NCBI RefSeq assembly: GCF_014336955.1
Contig: NZ_QRAI01000001.1
Coordinates: forward strand, 434,001 to 498,000
DNA from: Saccharophagus sp. K07
GTDB lineage: Bacteria; Pseudomonadota; Gammaproteobacteria; Pseudomonadales; Cellvibrionaceae
Length of the DNA stretch: 64,000 nucleotides
Direction: 5' to 3'
Shown here: piece after piece, positions 50,601-58,502 of the stretch
Position numbering within the stretch: the stretch's first letter is position 1
How the letters are laid out: every line of letters begins with the position of its first letter
Notes under the pieces: model-generated
Seen by the model: the letters and a program-made list of their open reading frames with translations, nothing else
Database searches by the model: none
What the model was told of the DNA's origin: nothing
Made by a program: the position numbers and the translations under genes

Positions 50601-51077
50601 TCGTATCAGCAAACTTACGATATGCTGCCAGGATTCTGGAGCGGTTTAGGTTTGCAGGCAAACTATACCCGCCTCTATACCAAAGAGGATGTCGGAGCCA
50701 ATATCGATACTTCCATATATGGAGCCTTTGTTGGTCTTCCGTTGGAAGGATTGTCGCCAGAAAACTACAACGTGATCGCGTTTTACGAGAACGATATATT
50801 CAGCACGCGGTTGGCTTACAACTTCCGCTCTGAATATATGTTGAATTCTCGCGATGTAATCGGTAAACGACCGGTTTACAACACTGACCGCGGAATTCTC
50901 GACTTCTCGTTTACATACAAAGTGAATGATTCGTTCAAAGTCGGCTTTGACGTTAATAACCTGACCAACGAAACGACGCATACCCGGTACCAGTATGACG
51001 AGGCTGGCAATTTGCATCCGCGTCATTATTTCATCAACGACCGGCGTTTTACCTTGCGTATGTCCGCGAGTTATTAA
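47694..51077 (+). CDS. TonB-dependent receptor (carbohydrate-type)
   Basis: This 1127-residue outer-membrane protein has a signal peptide (about 1-38, ending AYA) and a TonB-box-like segment VVEEVVVYGIKQSL. The plug domain (about 50-180) contains AITASDITSLPDKSVVDALTRVPGVTV and ALVRGLDRTLTQFNGR. A 22-strand barrel ends in the terminal Tyr of FTLRMSASY. Large receptors of this type, with the DLKRDSATVIDAI start, are typical of polysaccharide-utilisation loci in Xanthomonas, Caulobacter and Cellvibrio relatives. It directly follows the eight-CBM lipoprotein gene and is followed by a terminator. Confidence 0.95.
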   Translation: MVMTNKINTLRNKTGIFTYSSTAVLLGALFAQQAYAQNAETEETAAPVVEEVVVYGIKQSLKNAQDLKRDSATVIDAITASDITSLPDKSVVDALTRVPGVTVEVFEATDDPEHFGAEGSSALVRGLDRTLTQFNGRTSFSATQWGAVNLSHIPSELVGAIEVQKNQTASMIEGGIAGTLNVITRKAFDSPGMQLGGAIKADYGDLVEEWSPNISGLFSNRWETNAGEIGFLVSVAWSETNAASQSVGTHNYYEKSNRTAPRYPEGNSLDGVGSPLPGADPDAVYWLPPSIQVRTKQDANERLGFVSSLQWRNPSETFLATLEFIRSDNKSSWTERLVQNKDQLGDQFDNANIVNVLEIPGISGLNESFDPETGLFTHGVLAGSGTATYGYAPETRYHDEETYVNDISLDIEWKVNDNLTINSDIQFVDSGLVLFDHTIHSYFESDVWMDFRSPDNPQVGFLGSNFHMLSSAEAAAGHKGTVLKDANGNYWGGDITSITDPANIHTRSAMDHNTDSSGKDFAFSLDADYELEDSWLTNIKVGFRVSDRSQTHKSTEYDWGVISPEWSSQHRRSVADYPQFQEVFDFGRGFHNGKAFVDGSVTAFYMPRLDWVKDLNAFEREFRSIIPKEYDPDIAALPIGEGFPDANDPRRDSTWWYTEEEGAGDPFYTLESRYVEGKEPGSPYSPYYIFTVEERKSAAYVQFDFDFVDLPMPIRGNLGFRYVDIDVSTTGSRNFSTPLKAGAWSDPARYAPTTQIIGFPADLEQWLRDNAAAYEEAIAAGETPPVPDPSTLEWLNGYSERTSVKPKRYSTVLPSLNLAMNLREDLILRFAASKAIYLPHLSLKRASQELGVQVTAVEDDNPPTGWDSETRGEPLKSVTFVNYTSSTVGGSNPHLLPEESINVDLGLEWYFSDVGSLSGVIFTKDMDNLIRKGSARLDTDNPSTGAVVTVVQADTYENVGKARIDGFEISYQQTYDMLPGFWSGLGLQANYTRLYTKEDVGANIDTSIYGAFVGLPLEGLSPENYNVIAFYENDIFSTRLAYNFRSEYMLNSRDVIGKRPVYNTDRGILDFSFTYKVNDSFKVGFDVNNLTNETTHTRYQYDEAGNLHPRHYFINDRRFTLRMSASY

Positions 51078-51102
51078 TACAACGCTTGGGTGATAACAAA
51101 GC

Positions 51103-51134
51103 AAAGCGTATAGTGAAAGCTATACGCTTTTTTT
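51103..51134 (+). terminator. Intrinsic terminator after the TonB-dependent receptor gene
   Basis: An 11-bp stem (51103-51113 with 51120-51130), a TGAAAG loop and a T-run to 51134 follow 25 nt after the receptor stop. Confidence 0.92.
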
Positions 51135-51199
51135 ATTTGTGCAGATTCATTTTTTATCCGCATTAGTGTTGTTGATTCCAGTCAAGACGCAGGAACAGT

Positions 51200-52726
51200 A
51201 TGCAGACAAATACCGCATCTCAAGATGGGCCAATCGAGCATCTGGTAATTCTGGGTGGAGGAACGGCAGGCTGGATGGCCGCTGCGGCTATCGGTCGAGT
51301 GTTTCGTAATTCCGCGATGAAGATTACGGTCATCGAATCCAGTACTATCGGGACAGTTGGTGTAGGCGAAGCGACGATTCCGGAAATTTACAATTTCAAT
51401 AAGTCTCTAGGTGTCGATGAACGGGAGTTTCTCAAATTTACCCAAGGAACATTTAAACTCGGTATCGAATTTGTCGGCTGGAACAATCCCGGTGCGTCTT
51501 ATATTCATCCATTTGGGCGTTATGGAACCGCGCTCGGTTCAGTGCCGTTTTTTCATTATTGGCAGCGCTTGCACAATTTAAATCTCGCCAAATCTCTTCC
51601 GGATTACTGTTTTTGCATCGAAGCCTGCAAACAAAATAAATTGTCCCGTCCGGTCAATGTGCCTAACTCGCCCTTGAGCGAAATCGATTATGCCTATCAC
51701 TTCGATGCCGGCCGTTATGCGCAATTTTTGCAACGCTATTCGGCCGCCTGCGGGGTAAAACATGTGGATGCAAAGGTCCTTGCAGTTGGCAGAAATAAGG
51801 AAAATGGCTATATCCAGTCACTGGCATTGGATACAGGCGACACCATAGAGGCAGATTTTTTTATTGATTGCACAGGTTTTAAAGGATTATTGATTGAAGA
51901 AACCTTGCGCAGTGGTTATGAGGATTGGAGCCATTATTTGCCCTGCGACAGCGCTATGGCGGTGGCCAGTCCGCGGTTAGACCCTTTGCCACCTTATACG
52001 CGGGCAACTGCACGCGAAGCAGGTTGGCAGTGGCGTATCCCGTTGCAACACCGCACCGGCAACGGCTATGTGTTCTGCAGTCATTTTATTTCCGACGAAA
52101 AGGTCAGAGAGACCTTGCTTAATAATGTGGCTGGTGGAGCGACGTCAGAGCCGCGCATTATTCGTTTTAAAACCGGTGTGCGCCGCAAACAGTGGAATAA
52201 AAATTGTGTCGCCCTGGGATTGGCGTCGGGATTTCTTGAGCCGCTGGAGTCCACCAGTATTCACTTGATCTATGAGGCGATTGCCAATTTTATTGGCTTG
52301 TTCCCGACCAAAGTGGTCAAGCGCGAGCTAGTGGAAAAATATAATCAGCTGCAGGCGCGCAGCTATATGACCATTCGCGATTTATTGATATTGCATTATT
52401 GGGCAAATAATCGCGAAGGGGAGTTTTGGGATTATTGCCGCAATATGGATATTCCGGATCGGCTGCGCCACAAAGTGGATCTTTATCAAAACGCCGGAAG
52501 ACTTTTCCGCCAAGACAATGAATTGTTTGGTGACACCAGTTGGATTTCGGTTTTGGTAGGGCAGGGAGTGAAAACGTCACACTACAATTCGATTGCGGAC
52601 ACCATGCCGCTGGAAGAGCTCAAACAAAAATTCGAGCAGATATATCAAATTATCCAAAACACCAGTCGGCAGCTGCCATCGCACAGCGAATATATCGAAA
52701 AATATTGCAAAGCTGAGAACTATTAA
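51200..52726 (+). CDS. Flavin-dependent tryptophan-halogenase-like protein
   Basis: This 508-residue protein has the FAD motif GGGTAGWM (19-26), GVGEATIP (54-61), the halogenase lysine region GTFKLGIEF (Lys86), the WxWxIP motif (GWQWRIP, 275-281) and GFLEPLESTS (345-353). All residues expected for a working flavin halogenase are therefore present. Homologues are frequently found beside TonB-dependent receptors in polysaccharide loci, where their substrate is unknown; tryptophan itself is not implied. AGGAA lies upstream of the ATG. It starts 122 nt after the receptor, beyond a terminator, so it may have its own promoter or depend on read-through. Confidence 0.93.
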   Translation: MQTNTASQDGPIEHLVILGGGTAGWMAAAAIGRVFRNSAMKITVIESSTIGTVGVGEATIPEIYNFNKSLGVDEREFLKFTQGTFKLGIEFVGWNNPGASYIHPFGRYGTALGSVPFFHYWQRLHNLNLAKSLPDYCFCIEACKQNKLSRPVNVPNSPLSEIDYAYHFDAGRYAQFLQRYSAACGVKHVDAKVLAVGRNKENGYIQSLALDTGDTIEADFFIDCTGFKGLLIEETLRSGYEDWSHYLPCDSAMAVASPRLDPLPPYTRATAREAGWQWRIPLQHRTGNGYVFCSHFISDEKVRETLLNNVAGGATSEPRIIRFKTGVRRKQWNKNCVALGLASGFLEPLESTSIHLIYEAIANFIGLFPTKVVKRELVEKYNQLQARSYMTIRDLLILHYWANNREGEFWDYCRNMDIPDRLRHKVDLYQNAGRLFRQDNELFGDTSWISVLVGQGVKTSHYNSIADTMPLEELKQKFEQIYQIIQNTSRQLPSHSEYIEKYCKAENY

Positions 52727-52732
52727 GGAGAG

Positions 52733-52760
52733 GCGCAAGCTGAGCAAATACAGCTTGCGC
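52733..52760. terminator. Hairpin between converging halogenase and ExoP-domain genes
   Basis: A perfect 10-bp stem (GCGCAAGCTG at 52733-52742 with CAGCTTGCGC at 52751-52760) has an 8-nt loop between the two stops. No U-tract is seen on either strand. Confidence 0.6.
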
Positions 52761-52772
52761 AGATTTGCGGAT

Positions 52773-53984
52773 TTATTTGCAGCCGGTGGAGCCTTCGGGC
52801 AAGCGTTCGAGGCGAATATTGGCGATCGACAAATCCAGTCTTCCCGATGTGCTGATCAAAAATACCCCGTTGATTTTGCTTAAATCAAAATTGGAGCTTT
52901 TCAGACAGTTCAACGGAACTGGAAAGGATGTCCAGGTATCGGGCTTCAGTTTTCGCAACAGCATGCCAATTTCATATTCCGCTCGGCACGGATAGCCGCA
53001 ATCCATACCGACCAATACGCTTTCCTTGGGACGGGTTTTGACTTTCACATCAAAGGTTAGGGCCGCCACATCTCTATAAGCCGCAATATTGATTGGCTGA
53101 CCGTATATTCCCAGCTCGCCTTTCATATCTTTTTTCGACCAGGAAATATTTATGGCATCGTTTTGCCCTACGAAATTATCCGGCTCCACGCGAATTTTTC
53201 CGCTGGCGGATTTTCCGGAAAGTCCATTGATCGACATGGCCCATTTGCCCGGATCTCCCAACAAAATACCGCGGGATCCCAACAGCTCACCCTTCACGAA
53301 GTAAAAAAAGTCCGGATTAAGTGCTGCCTCGGCTGCCGGGGTCTCGGAAGCTGCGGGGCACTCATCCAGTCCTGCGGGAGTTGGTGCAATGCGGATATTG
53401 GTGATGGAGACATCCATGGATCCGGAAGTCCCCAACAGAAATACGCCGGAAATTTTGCTGAGATCGAAGGTTTGACCGGAAAAGCACGAGAGTGGGATAG
53501 GCAAAGCAGTCCAGCGTTCAGTTTCAATCGAGCGGAGAATGCTGCCAATATTGTATTGCCCGCGGCAGGGGAAGCCGCAGTCCATACCGAGCTGCACCTC
53601 CTGTGATGGAGGTGTATGGACTTTGACGTCGAAGATCAACGAGGAATTATTGAGTTTCGACGCTAAATTGATGGAAGCGCCGTAGATCGATACATCTCCT
53701 TGTTTATCTTCACCCGACCAGATCGCTCGAAAAGTATCATTACTGATACGGAATTTATCGGGAGAGATGCGAATTTTGCCAGTTGCTGATGTACCAGACA
53801 GGTTGTTGATGGGTTGCAGCCAGTTTTGCGGGTCGCCCACCGTCAGTGTTCTTTCATCCGATAGGCGTCCCTCTACAAAAATGGGAAATGTAGATGACGG
53901 TGCTGTATTGGCTAAACCCAGACTCGCCGCTAACAGGACAGAGAACAGTGGATATTTAAGCATTTGGCGGAAATTTATGTTCAT
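52773..53984 (-). CDS. Secreted protein of two tandem ExoP C-terminal-type (carbohydrate-binding-like) domains
   Basis: This 403-residue protein has a signal peptide (about 1-26) and two homologous beta-sandwich domains at about 30-215 and 230-400. Each contains a V-x-(L/V)-G-M-D-C-G-(F/Y)-P-C-R motif, a W...(I/V)PLxC motif and a DLSKI(S/N)GVFL...S(I)xNIRL ending. This is the signature of the C-terminal domain of ExoP-type GH3 exo-glucanases/xylosidases. The GH3 catalytic part is absent. A binding or accessory role on plant polysaccharide is inferred. It converges with the halogenase gene. The conserved Cys pair in each domain could form a disulfide. Confidence 0.8.
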   Translation of the reverse strand: MNINFRQMLKYPLFSVLLAASLGLANTAPSSTFPIFVEGRLSDERTLTVGDPQNWLQPINNLSGTSATGKIRISPDKFRISNDTFRAIWSGEDKQGDVSIYGASINLASKLNNSSLIFDVKVHTPPSQEVQLGMDCGFPCRGQYNIGSILRSIETERWTALPIPLSCFSGQTFDLSKISGVFLLGTSGSMDVSITNIRIAPTPAGLDECPAASETPAAEAALNPDFFYFVKGELLGSRGILLGDPGKWAMSINGLSGKSASGKIRVEPDNFVGQNDAINISWSKKDMKGELGIYGQPINIAAYRDVAALTFDVKVKTRPKESVLVGMDCGYPCRAEYEIGMLLRKLKPDTWTSFPVPLNCLKSSNFDLSKINGVFLISTSGRLDLSIANIRLERLPEGSTGCK

Positions 53985-54803
53985 AGTAGACCCCCTAAAA
54001 GCTAGATAAAGTTTAGCTGCGGAATTCGATCATGGCTGGGACTGAAGGAATAAAGACGGCGGTGAGATTGCGGTAAATTCTGGAAATAGGCTTTTTGCGG
54101 GCAAAAAAAAGGCGCAACTTAATATGCGCCAAAGTTCCGGGCTAAGGAAACGTGAACCGCCTGCGCAAAATGCGCTAAGCAGCTAAAACCGAGCAATTAA
54201 TAGCGGACGGATTAAGGCGAACGATGTGGCGGGCTTCGGCCCTGGATGATGCATCCCTATAGCAAACAAGGAAAGGCAACATAAATTTCCCATCGGTTCT
54301 TTTTATTTTCAGTCGGCAAATCCGTCCGGTTCTTACAAGATTAGCACTAGCTGCGAAAAATGCATGGCTCCGTTTGGTGTCAGAGCGTTGACGCTAGACT
54401 TGTCGCTTATGTTGTTCATGAAGATTAGTGCCAACATTCGGACATTTGTTACATGCTTTTTAGCCAAGTGGCGGTACTTTTTTCACACACATTCAGCTTT
54501 GTTAATTACAACTGGGAGCGGTGTTAACCCATTCTAATAATCAATATGACCATATATGCTTGGTCGTCTTGTTTGGGGGTTTTTTATTTCTTTCGGCCCA
54601 CTGGTTCGGGGGAGAGGAAAATGTGCTGCCAGCGGAAATTTTGGTGCTATGATTCGTGGCCACGCGTGATGAAGCATGTTGGGGATTATCGCCGGTCGAG
54701 ATTTTCGGATGAACCGCCTGAGCGCAACTATAATTTCACCGCGAAACATTCCGCGTAACTTTAATCGTCACAATAATAAGTTGTTCTTTTCTGGGGAATT
54801 ATC
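53985..54803. other. 819-bp gene-poor region upstream of the sugar symporter
   Basis: No convincing gene is present. It contains a minus-strand terminator (54101-54130) and an inverted repeat TGACCA-N8-TGGTCG (54547-54566) about 240 nt before the symporter. The promoters of the leftward ExoP-domain gene and of the symporter must also lie here. A 71-codon minus-strand open frame at 54534-54749 has no ribosome-binding site or recognisable composition. Confidence 0.55.
54101..54130 (-). terminator. Minus-strand intrinsic terminator with no annotated gene before it
   Basis: A 6-bp stem (GGCGCA at 54111-54116 with TGCGCC at 54125-54130) is followed on the minus strand by eight T residues (54110-54103). 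The nearest gene to the right is on the plus strand, so this would end an unannotated minus-strand transcript, possibly a small RNA. Confidence 0.5.
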
Positions 54804-56243
54804 ATGAGTTCATCTGATCCACAAAGTCTTACCGCAAACGCGGGAGACAACCAGGAAAATTTCTTTTTCATCTTGGCCATTTGCTGTGTAGCGACCATCG
54901 GGGGATTTCTATTTGGTTTCGACAGCGGGGTTATCAACGGGACAGTTGATGGGCTCAAGATCGCCTTTAACTCGGATTCTGTCGGGACAGGCTTTAACGT
55001 AGCTTCCATGCTGCTCGGTTGCGCCGTAGGTGCTGCAGCGGCAGGTCGATTGGCGGACATTTATGGTCGCCGCACCATGCTGATTTGGTCCGCAATCTTT
55101 TTCATCGTATCTGCCTGGGGGTCGGGCATCGCCACATCCTCTGGCGAATTTATTGTCTACCGTGTCCTTGGCGGTCTTGCCGTGGGCGCAGCCAGCGTTA
55201 TGTGTCCCGCCTATATCAGTGAGGTAGCTCCCGCCCGCTATCGCGGCAGGCTGGCGACGGTGCAACAGGTGGCCATTATCTGCGGTTTGACGGCAGCGTT
55301 TTTGAGTAACTATTTGATTGCGGCCGTGTCGGGTTCTTCGCTGAATATTTGGTGGTTGGATTATGAGGCCTGGCGTTGGATGTTCTGGGTTGAAATCTTG
55401 CCAGCTGGCATTTTCTTGATCACTTTGTTCATGATCCCTGAGAGCCCGCGTTTCCTAGTCGTGCGCGACAGGAAAGAGCAAGCAGCCAAAGTTCTGCGCC
55501 GTCTTTATGGCAATGTCATCGGCTCCGCCAAGGTCGCAGAGATTGAGTCCTCTCTGGCAGCGGACCATCACAAGCCGAGTTTGAAAGACCTGGTCGACAA
55601 AACAACCGGCAAGATACGCCCGCTGGTATGGGTGGGTATTGGGCTTGCGGTGTTTCAACAGTTGGTGGGCATTAACGTGGTGTTCTACTACGGAGCCGTG
55701 CTGTGGCAGTCCGTCGGCTTTTCCGAAAACGACTCTCTGATGATCAACGTCGTGTCCGGCTCGGTCAGTATTGGCGCTTGTATTGTTGCCTTGTTGCTGA
55801 TCGACAAGATTGGTCGCAAACCGCTGTTGTGGATCGGTTCTGCCGGTATGGCCGTAACCCTTGGATTGTGCGTAGTTGCCTTTGCTTCCGCGACCCTGGA
55901 TGCCAATGGTCAGCCGTCTCTGACGGAAACCATGGGCGCCCTGGCTCTGATCAGCGCCAATCTCTATGTGATTTTCTTTAACCTGTCCTGGGGACCGGTT
56001 ATGTGGGTAATGTTGGGCGAAATGTTCCCCAACCAAATCCGCGGTTCTGGGCTGGCTGTTGCCGGTTTCTTCCAGTGGGTGGCCAACTTCGCCATCACCA
56101 TGACCTTCCCGATCATGTTGGGATCCATAGGTCTGGCGGGCGCCTACGGCTTCTATACTCTCTGCGCGGCGATTTCTGTGGTGTTCGTGTTGAAGTTTGT
56201 CCACGAAACCAAAGGCATCGAATTGGAAGATATGAAAGGGTAA
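54804..56243 (+). CDS. MFS sugar porter, sugar:H+ symporter of the XylE/AraE type
   Basis: This 479-residue inner-membrane transporter has twelve predicted helices. Sugar-porter signatures are GFLFGFDSGVINGT (TM1), GRLADIYGRRTML (loop 2-3), PESPRFLVVRDRKEQAAKVLRRLYG (after TM6), QQLVGINVVFYYG (TM7), DKIGRKPLL, and a final VHETKGIELEDMK. The Gln-Gln and Asn in TM7 are sugar-binding positions in XylE. Xylose or another pentose or uronate is a reasonable guess from context, not proven. It is followed by a terminator, then the ManD gene. Confidence 0.92.
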   Translation: MSSSDPQSLTANAGDNQENFFFILAICCVATIGGFLFGFDSGVINGTVDGLKIAFNSDSVGTGFNVASMLLGCAVGAAAAGRLADIYGRRTMLIWSAIFFIVSAWGSGIATSSGEFIVYRVLGGLAVGAASVMCPAYISEVAPARYRGRLATVQQVAIICGLTAAFLSNYLIAAVSGSSLNIWWLDYEAWRWMFWVEILPAGIFLITLFMIPESPRFLVVRDRKEQAAKVLRRLYGNVIGSAKVAEIESSLAADHHKPSLKDLVDKTTGKIRPLVWVGIGLAVFQQLVGINVVFYYGAVLWQSVGFSENDSLMINVVSGSVSIGACIVALLLIDKIGRKPLLWIGSAGMAVTLGLCVVAFASATLDANGQPSLTETMGALALISANLYVIFFNLSWGPVMWVMLGEMFPNQIRGSGLAVAGFFQWVANFAITMTFPIMLGSIGLAGAYGFYTLCAAISVVFVLKFVHETKGIELEDMKG

Positions 56244-56269
56244 CCAACCCGTCAAAAAGGATTACATCG

Positions 56270-56298
56270 AACGCGGGACTATGTCCCGCGTTTTTTTT
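56270..56298 (+). terminator. Intrinsic terminator after the symporter gene
   Basis: A 10-bp stem (AACGCGGGAC at 56270-56279 with GTCCCGCGTT at 56283-56292) has a TAT loop and a T-run to 56298. It lies between the symporter and manD, so manD may be transcribed partly from its own promoter. Confidence 0.92.
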
Positions 56299-56330
56299 GT
56301 TTTAGGTTCTGAGCACCAGGAGCAACTTAC

Positions 56331-57536
56331 GTGAAAATCATCGATACCAAAGTGATTGTTTGCAGCCCGGGGCGCAACTTCGTCACTCTCAAAATCATTA
56401 CGGATGAAGGCATTTATGGTGTGGGCGACGCGACGCTCAACGGCCGGGAAAAGGCAGTGGTCAGTTTTTTGGAGGACTATGTTTGCCCGTCTTTGATCGG
56501 GCGTGATCCGCACCGGATCGAGGACATCTGGCAATTCTTTTATCGCGGTGTCTACTGGCGCCGCGGCGCGGTAAATATGACGGCGATTGCCGCAGTGGAC
56601 ACGGCGCTTTGGGATATCAAAGCCAAAGCCGCCAATATGCCGCTGTACCAGCTATTGGGTGGTAGAAGTCGTGACGGCGTGATGGTCTACGCCCACGCCA
56701 ATGGCAAAGACATCGCGGAAACACTCGACCGCGTGGCGGAGTTGAAGGACCAGGGGTACAAGGCCATTCGTGTGCAGTGCGGAATCCCAGGCTTGGATAA
56801 GGTATATGGCGTAGGCAAGGCCGGCCATTATGAGCCTGCGGATTCCGATCTGCCGGCGGAGCATGTGTGGTCGACAGAAAAATACCTCAACCATGTACCT
56901 AAATTGTTTGCCGCTGTGCGCGATCAATTTGGCGAAGATCTGCATATCCTGCACGACGTTCACCACCGCCTGACACCGATTGAAGCCGCTCGTCTGGGCA
57001 AAGAAGTTGAACCGTTCAAACTGTTTTGGCTGGAAGATCCAGTTCCAGCGGAAAACCAGGAAGGCTTCCGTTTGATTCGCCATCACACCACTACGCCGAT
57101 TGCGGTGGGTGAGGTATTCAGCTCTATCCACGATTGCCGCGAGCTGATCCAGAACCAGCTGATCGACTACATCCGCTCGACCATAGTGCATGCGGGCGGT
57201 ATTACCCACTTGCGCCGTATTGCCGATTTGGCGTCGCTGTATCACGTGCGCACCGGCTTCCATGGCGCTACTGACCTGTCACCCGTCTGCATGGGGGCTG
57301 CGCTGCATTTCGACTACTGGGTACCCAACTTCGGTATTCAGGAGCATATGGCGCACAGTGCTGAGACGGATGCGGTGTTCCCCCACGCTTACAGCTTTAA
57401 AGACGGCTATTTCACCCCAGGTGAAGTGCCGGGGCATGGGGTGGATATCGACGAAAAACTCGCGGCCAAGTACCCCTATCAGCGCAAATGTTTGCCTGTT
57501 AACCGTTTGGAAGACGGTACGCTCTGGAACTGGTGA
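56331..57536 (+). CDS. manD: Mannonate dehydratase-family enzyme ManD (enolase superfamily)
   Basis: ManD-type enzymes dehydrate D-mannonate (and sometimes D-gluconate) to a 2-keto-3-deoxy sugar acid. The 401-residue protein starts at GTG 56331, with AGGAG 9-13 nt upstream. It has an N-terminal capping domain ([21 protein letters not shown]) and a barrel with [50 protein letters not shown] and [23 protein letters not shown]-glucuronate released by the GH115 enzyme would enter this route after isomerisation and reduction, but uxaC/uxuB-like genes are not in the window. RspA-type family members differ in activity, so the substrate needs an assay. Confidence 0.88.
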   Translation: MKIIDTKVIVCSPGRNFVTLKIITDEGIYGVGDATLNGREKAVVSFLEDYVCPSLIGRDPHRIEDIWQFFYRGVYWRRGAVNMTAIAAVDTALWDIKAKAANMPLYQLLGGRSRDGVMVYAHANGKDIAETLDRVAELKDQGYKAIRVQCGIPGLDKVYGVGKAGHYEPADSDLPAEHVWSTEKYLNHVPKLFAAVRDQFGEDLHILHDVHHRLTPIEAARLGKEVEPFKLFWLEDPVPAENQEGFRLIRHHTTTPIAVGEVFSSIHDCRELIQNQLIDYIRSTIVHAGGITHLRRIADLASLYHVRTGFHGATDLSPVCMGAALHFDYWVPNFGIQEHMAHSAETDAVFPHAYSFKDGYFTPGEVPGHGVDIDEKLAAKYPYQRKCLPVNRLEDGTLWNW

Positions 57537-57752
57537 TTGTCCGGTTTTATGTTTCCCTATGAGGCCATGCCGCGCGGTGCGCAGTGGTTGGCGGAATGTC
57601 TGCCCGCCACGCATTTTATGCGCGCGGTTCGCGGAGTCGTGTTGCGCGCGGCGGAGGTGAGGGATCTGGTGGAGGACTTGCTCTGGTTGGCAAGCTTCTC
57701 CGTAGTGGGACTGATAGTTGCCTCATGGCGTTTCCACAAGCGCCTGGATTGA
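57537..57752 (+). pseudogene. C-terminal remnant of an ABC-2 type permease
   Basis: An open frame begins right at the manD stop with no ribosome-binding site or ATG. It encodes 71 residues matching the end of an ABC-2 permease: SGFMFPYEAMPRGAQWLAE, then LPATHFMRAVRGVVL, then a last transmembrane helix and RFHKRLD. The same elements (P-x-x-x-MP-x-x-x-Q, P-x-THF) occur at the C-terminus of the intact permease at 25388-26518. The rest of the gene is missing, which suggests a deletion that fused this tail to the manD end. Confidence 0.75.
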
Positions 57753-57754
57753 CA

Positions 57755-58135
57755 TCAATAAAACAACGCCATAAGTCCGCGCCCGATCAGGGACAAAACC
57801 ACTATGTGAGGAATAATAAAAATCGGCAGGAGGATGGCGAGACCATCCTCCCGCAGGAAGGGTTGGCCAAACCTTTCGCAAAGTTTTAGCAGCGCCAGCC
57901 AGCAACCAAAAAACAACACAATGGCCAGCAAGCCTTTGCCCAGGAATTCCCAGTAGGCGGTGGAAACCCACGAACAGAGCAACATCATCAGCAGCCAGAC
58001 GAACACCAAGTGAACACCCAGCTCCAATAACTTCCGGCCGGACAGTCGGGTAAACAAAACGGTCAGCACGATCACGGCGATCAATGTGCCGGACTGCCAT
58101 AGTGGCGACTCAATATACAGGCGAATATGCTCCAT
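57755..58135 (-). CDS. Small integral membrane protein, unknown function
   Basis: This 126-residue protein has about three to four hydrophobic helices: GTLIAVIVLTVLFTRL, LGVHLVFVWLLMMLLCSW, LLAIVLFFGCWLALL, and LLPIFIIPHIVVLSLIG. Short charged loops separate them. I do not recognise the family. It converges with the permease remnant, 2 nt from its end. Confidence 0.6.
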   Translation of the reverse strand: MEHIRLYIESPLWQSGTLIAVIVLTVLFTRLSGRKLLELGVHLVFVWLLMMLLCSWVSTAYWEFLGKGLLAIVLFFGCWLALLKLCERFGQPFLREDGLAILLPIFIIPHIVVLSLIGRGLMALFY

Positions 58136-58246
58136 ACAGGTTTCCTTGTATGTCCTGCGGTTGAGTGGGGCACCCCAAAATAGCAGAAAATATAACGAGC
58201 TATTTTATTTGGCGAGTCAAAAAATGTAATTCGCCGCCATCATTTT

Positions 58247-58288
58247 GCTCGGGGCGCGCAGCTCGGGGTGCGTAGCTCGGGGCGCGCA
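58247..58288 (+). repeat. Three-copy 14-bp tandem repeat
   Basis: GCTCGGGGCGCGCA (58247-58260), GCTCGGGGTGCGTA (58261-58274) and GCTCGGGGCGCGCA (58275-58288) are adjacent. The rest of the gap 58136-58502 shows no gene apart from the terminator at 58457. Confidence 0.85.
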
Positions 58289-58450
58289 GTGGATGGAGCC
58301 GGACGCACTTTGTTATGGCTTATACAACGTATCTTGTGATATTGACGAATCAGCGCATCGACTTTGCGACGCAACTCATCTTTCATCTGTGCGGAATACC
58401 GCGTAGGCCCGCGGGGGAAGAGGTTTTGACGTGGGTAGAACACCAAGGGA

Positions 58451-58483
58451 ATAAAACACACAAATGCTTATTGCATTTGTGTG
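58451..58483 (-). terminator. Intrinsic terminator of the DUF2383-like gene
   Basis: An 11-bp stem (CACACAAATGC at 58457-58467 with GCATTTGTGTG at 58473-58483) is followed on the minus strand by TTTTAT. It lies 20 nt beyond the stop at 58503. Confidence 0.85.
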
Positions 58484-58502
58484 GATACCTTTGCTGATGG
58501 AT

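Noticed and set aside
54534-54749. A 71-codon minus-strand frame upstream of the symporter
   Set aside because: No ribosome-binding site, no domain, and a basic, Pro-rich composition unlike neighbouring proteins.
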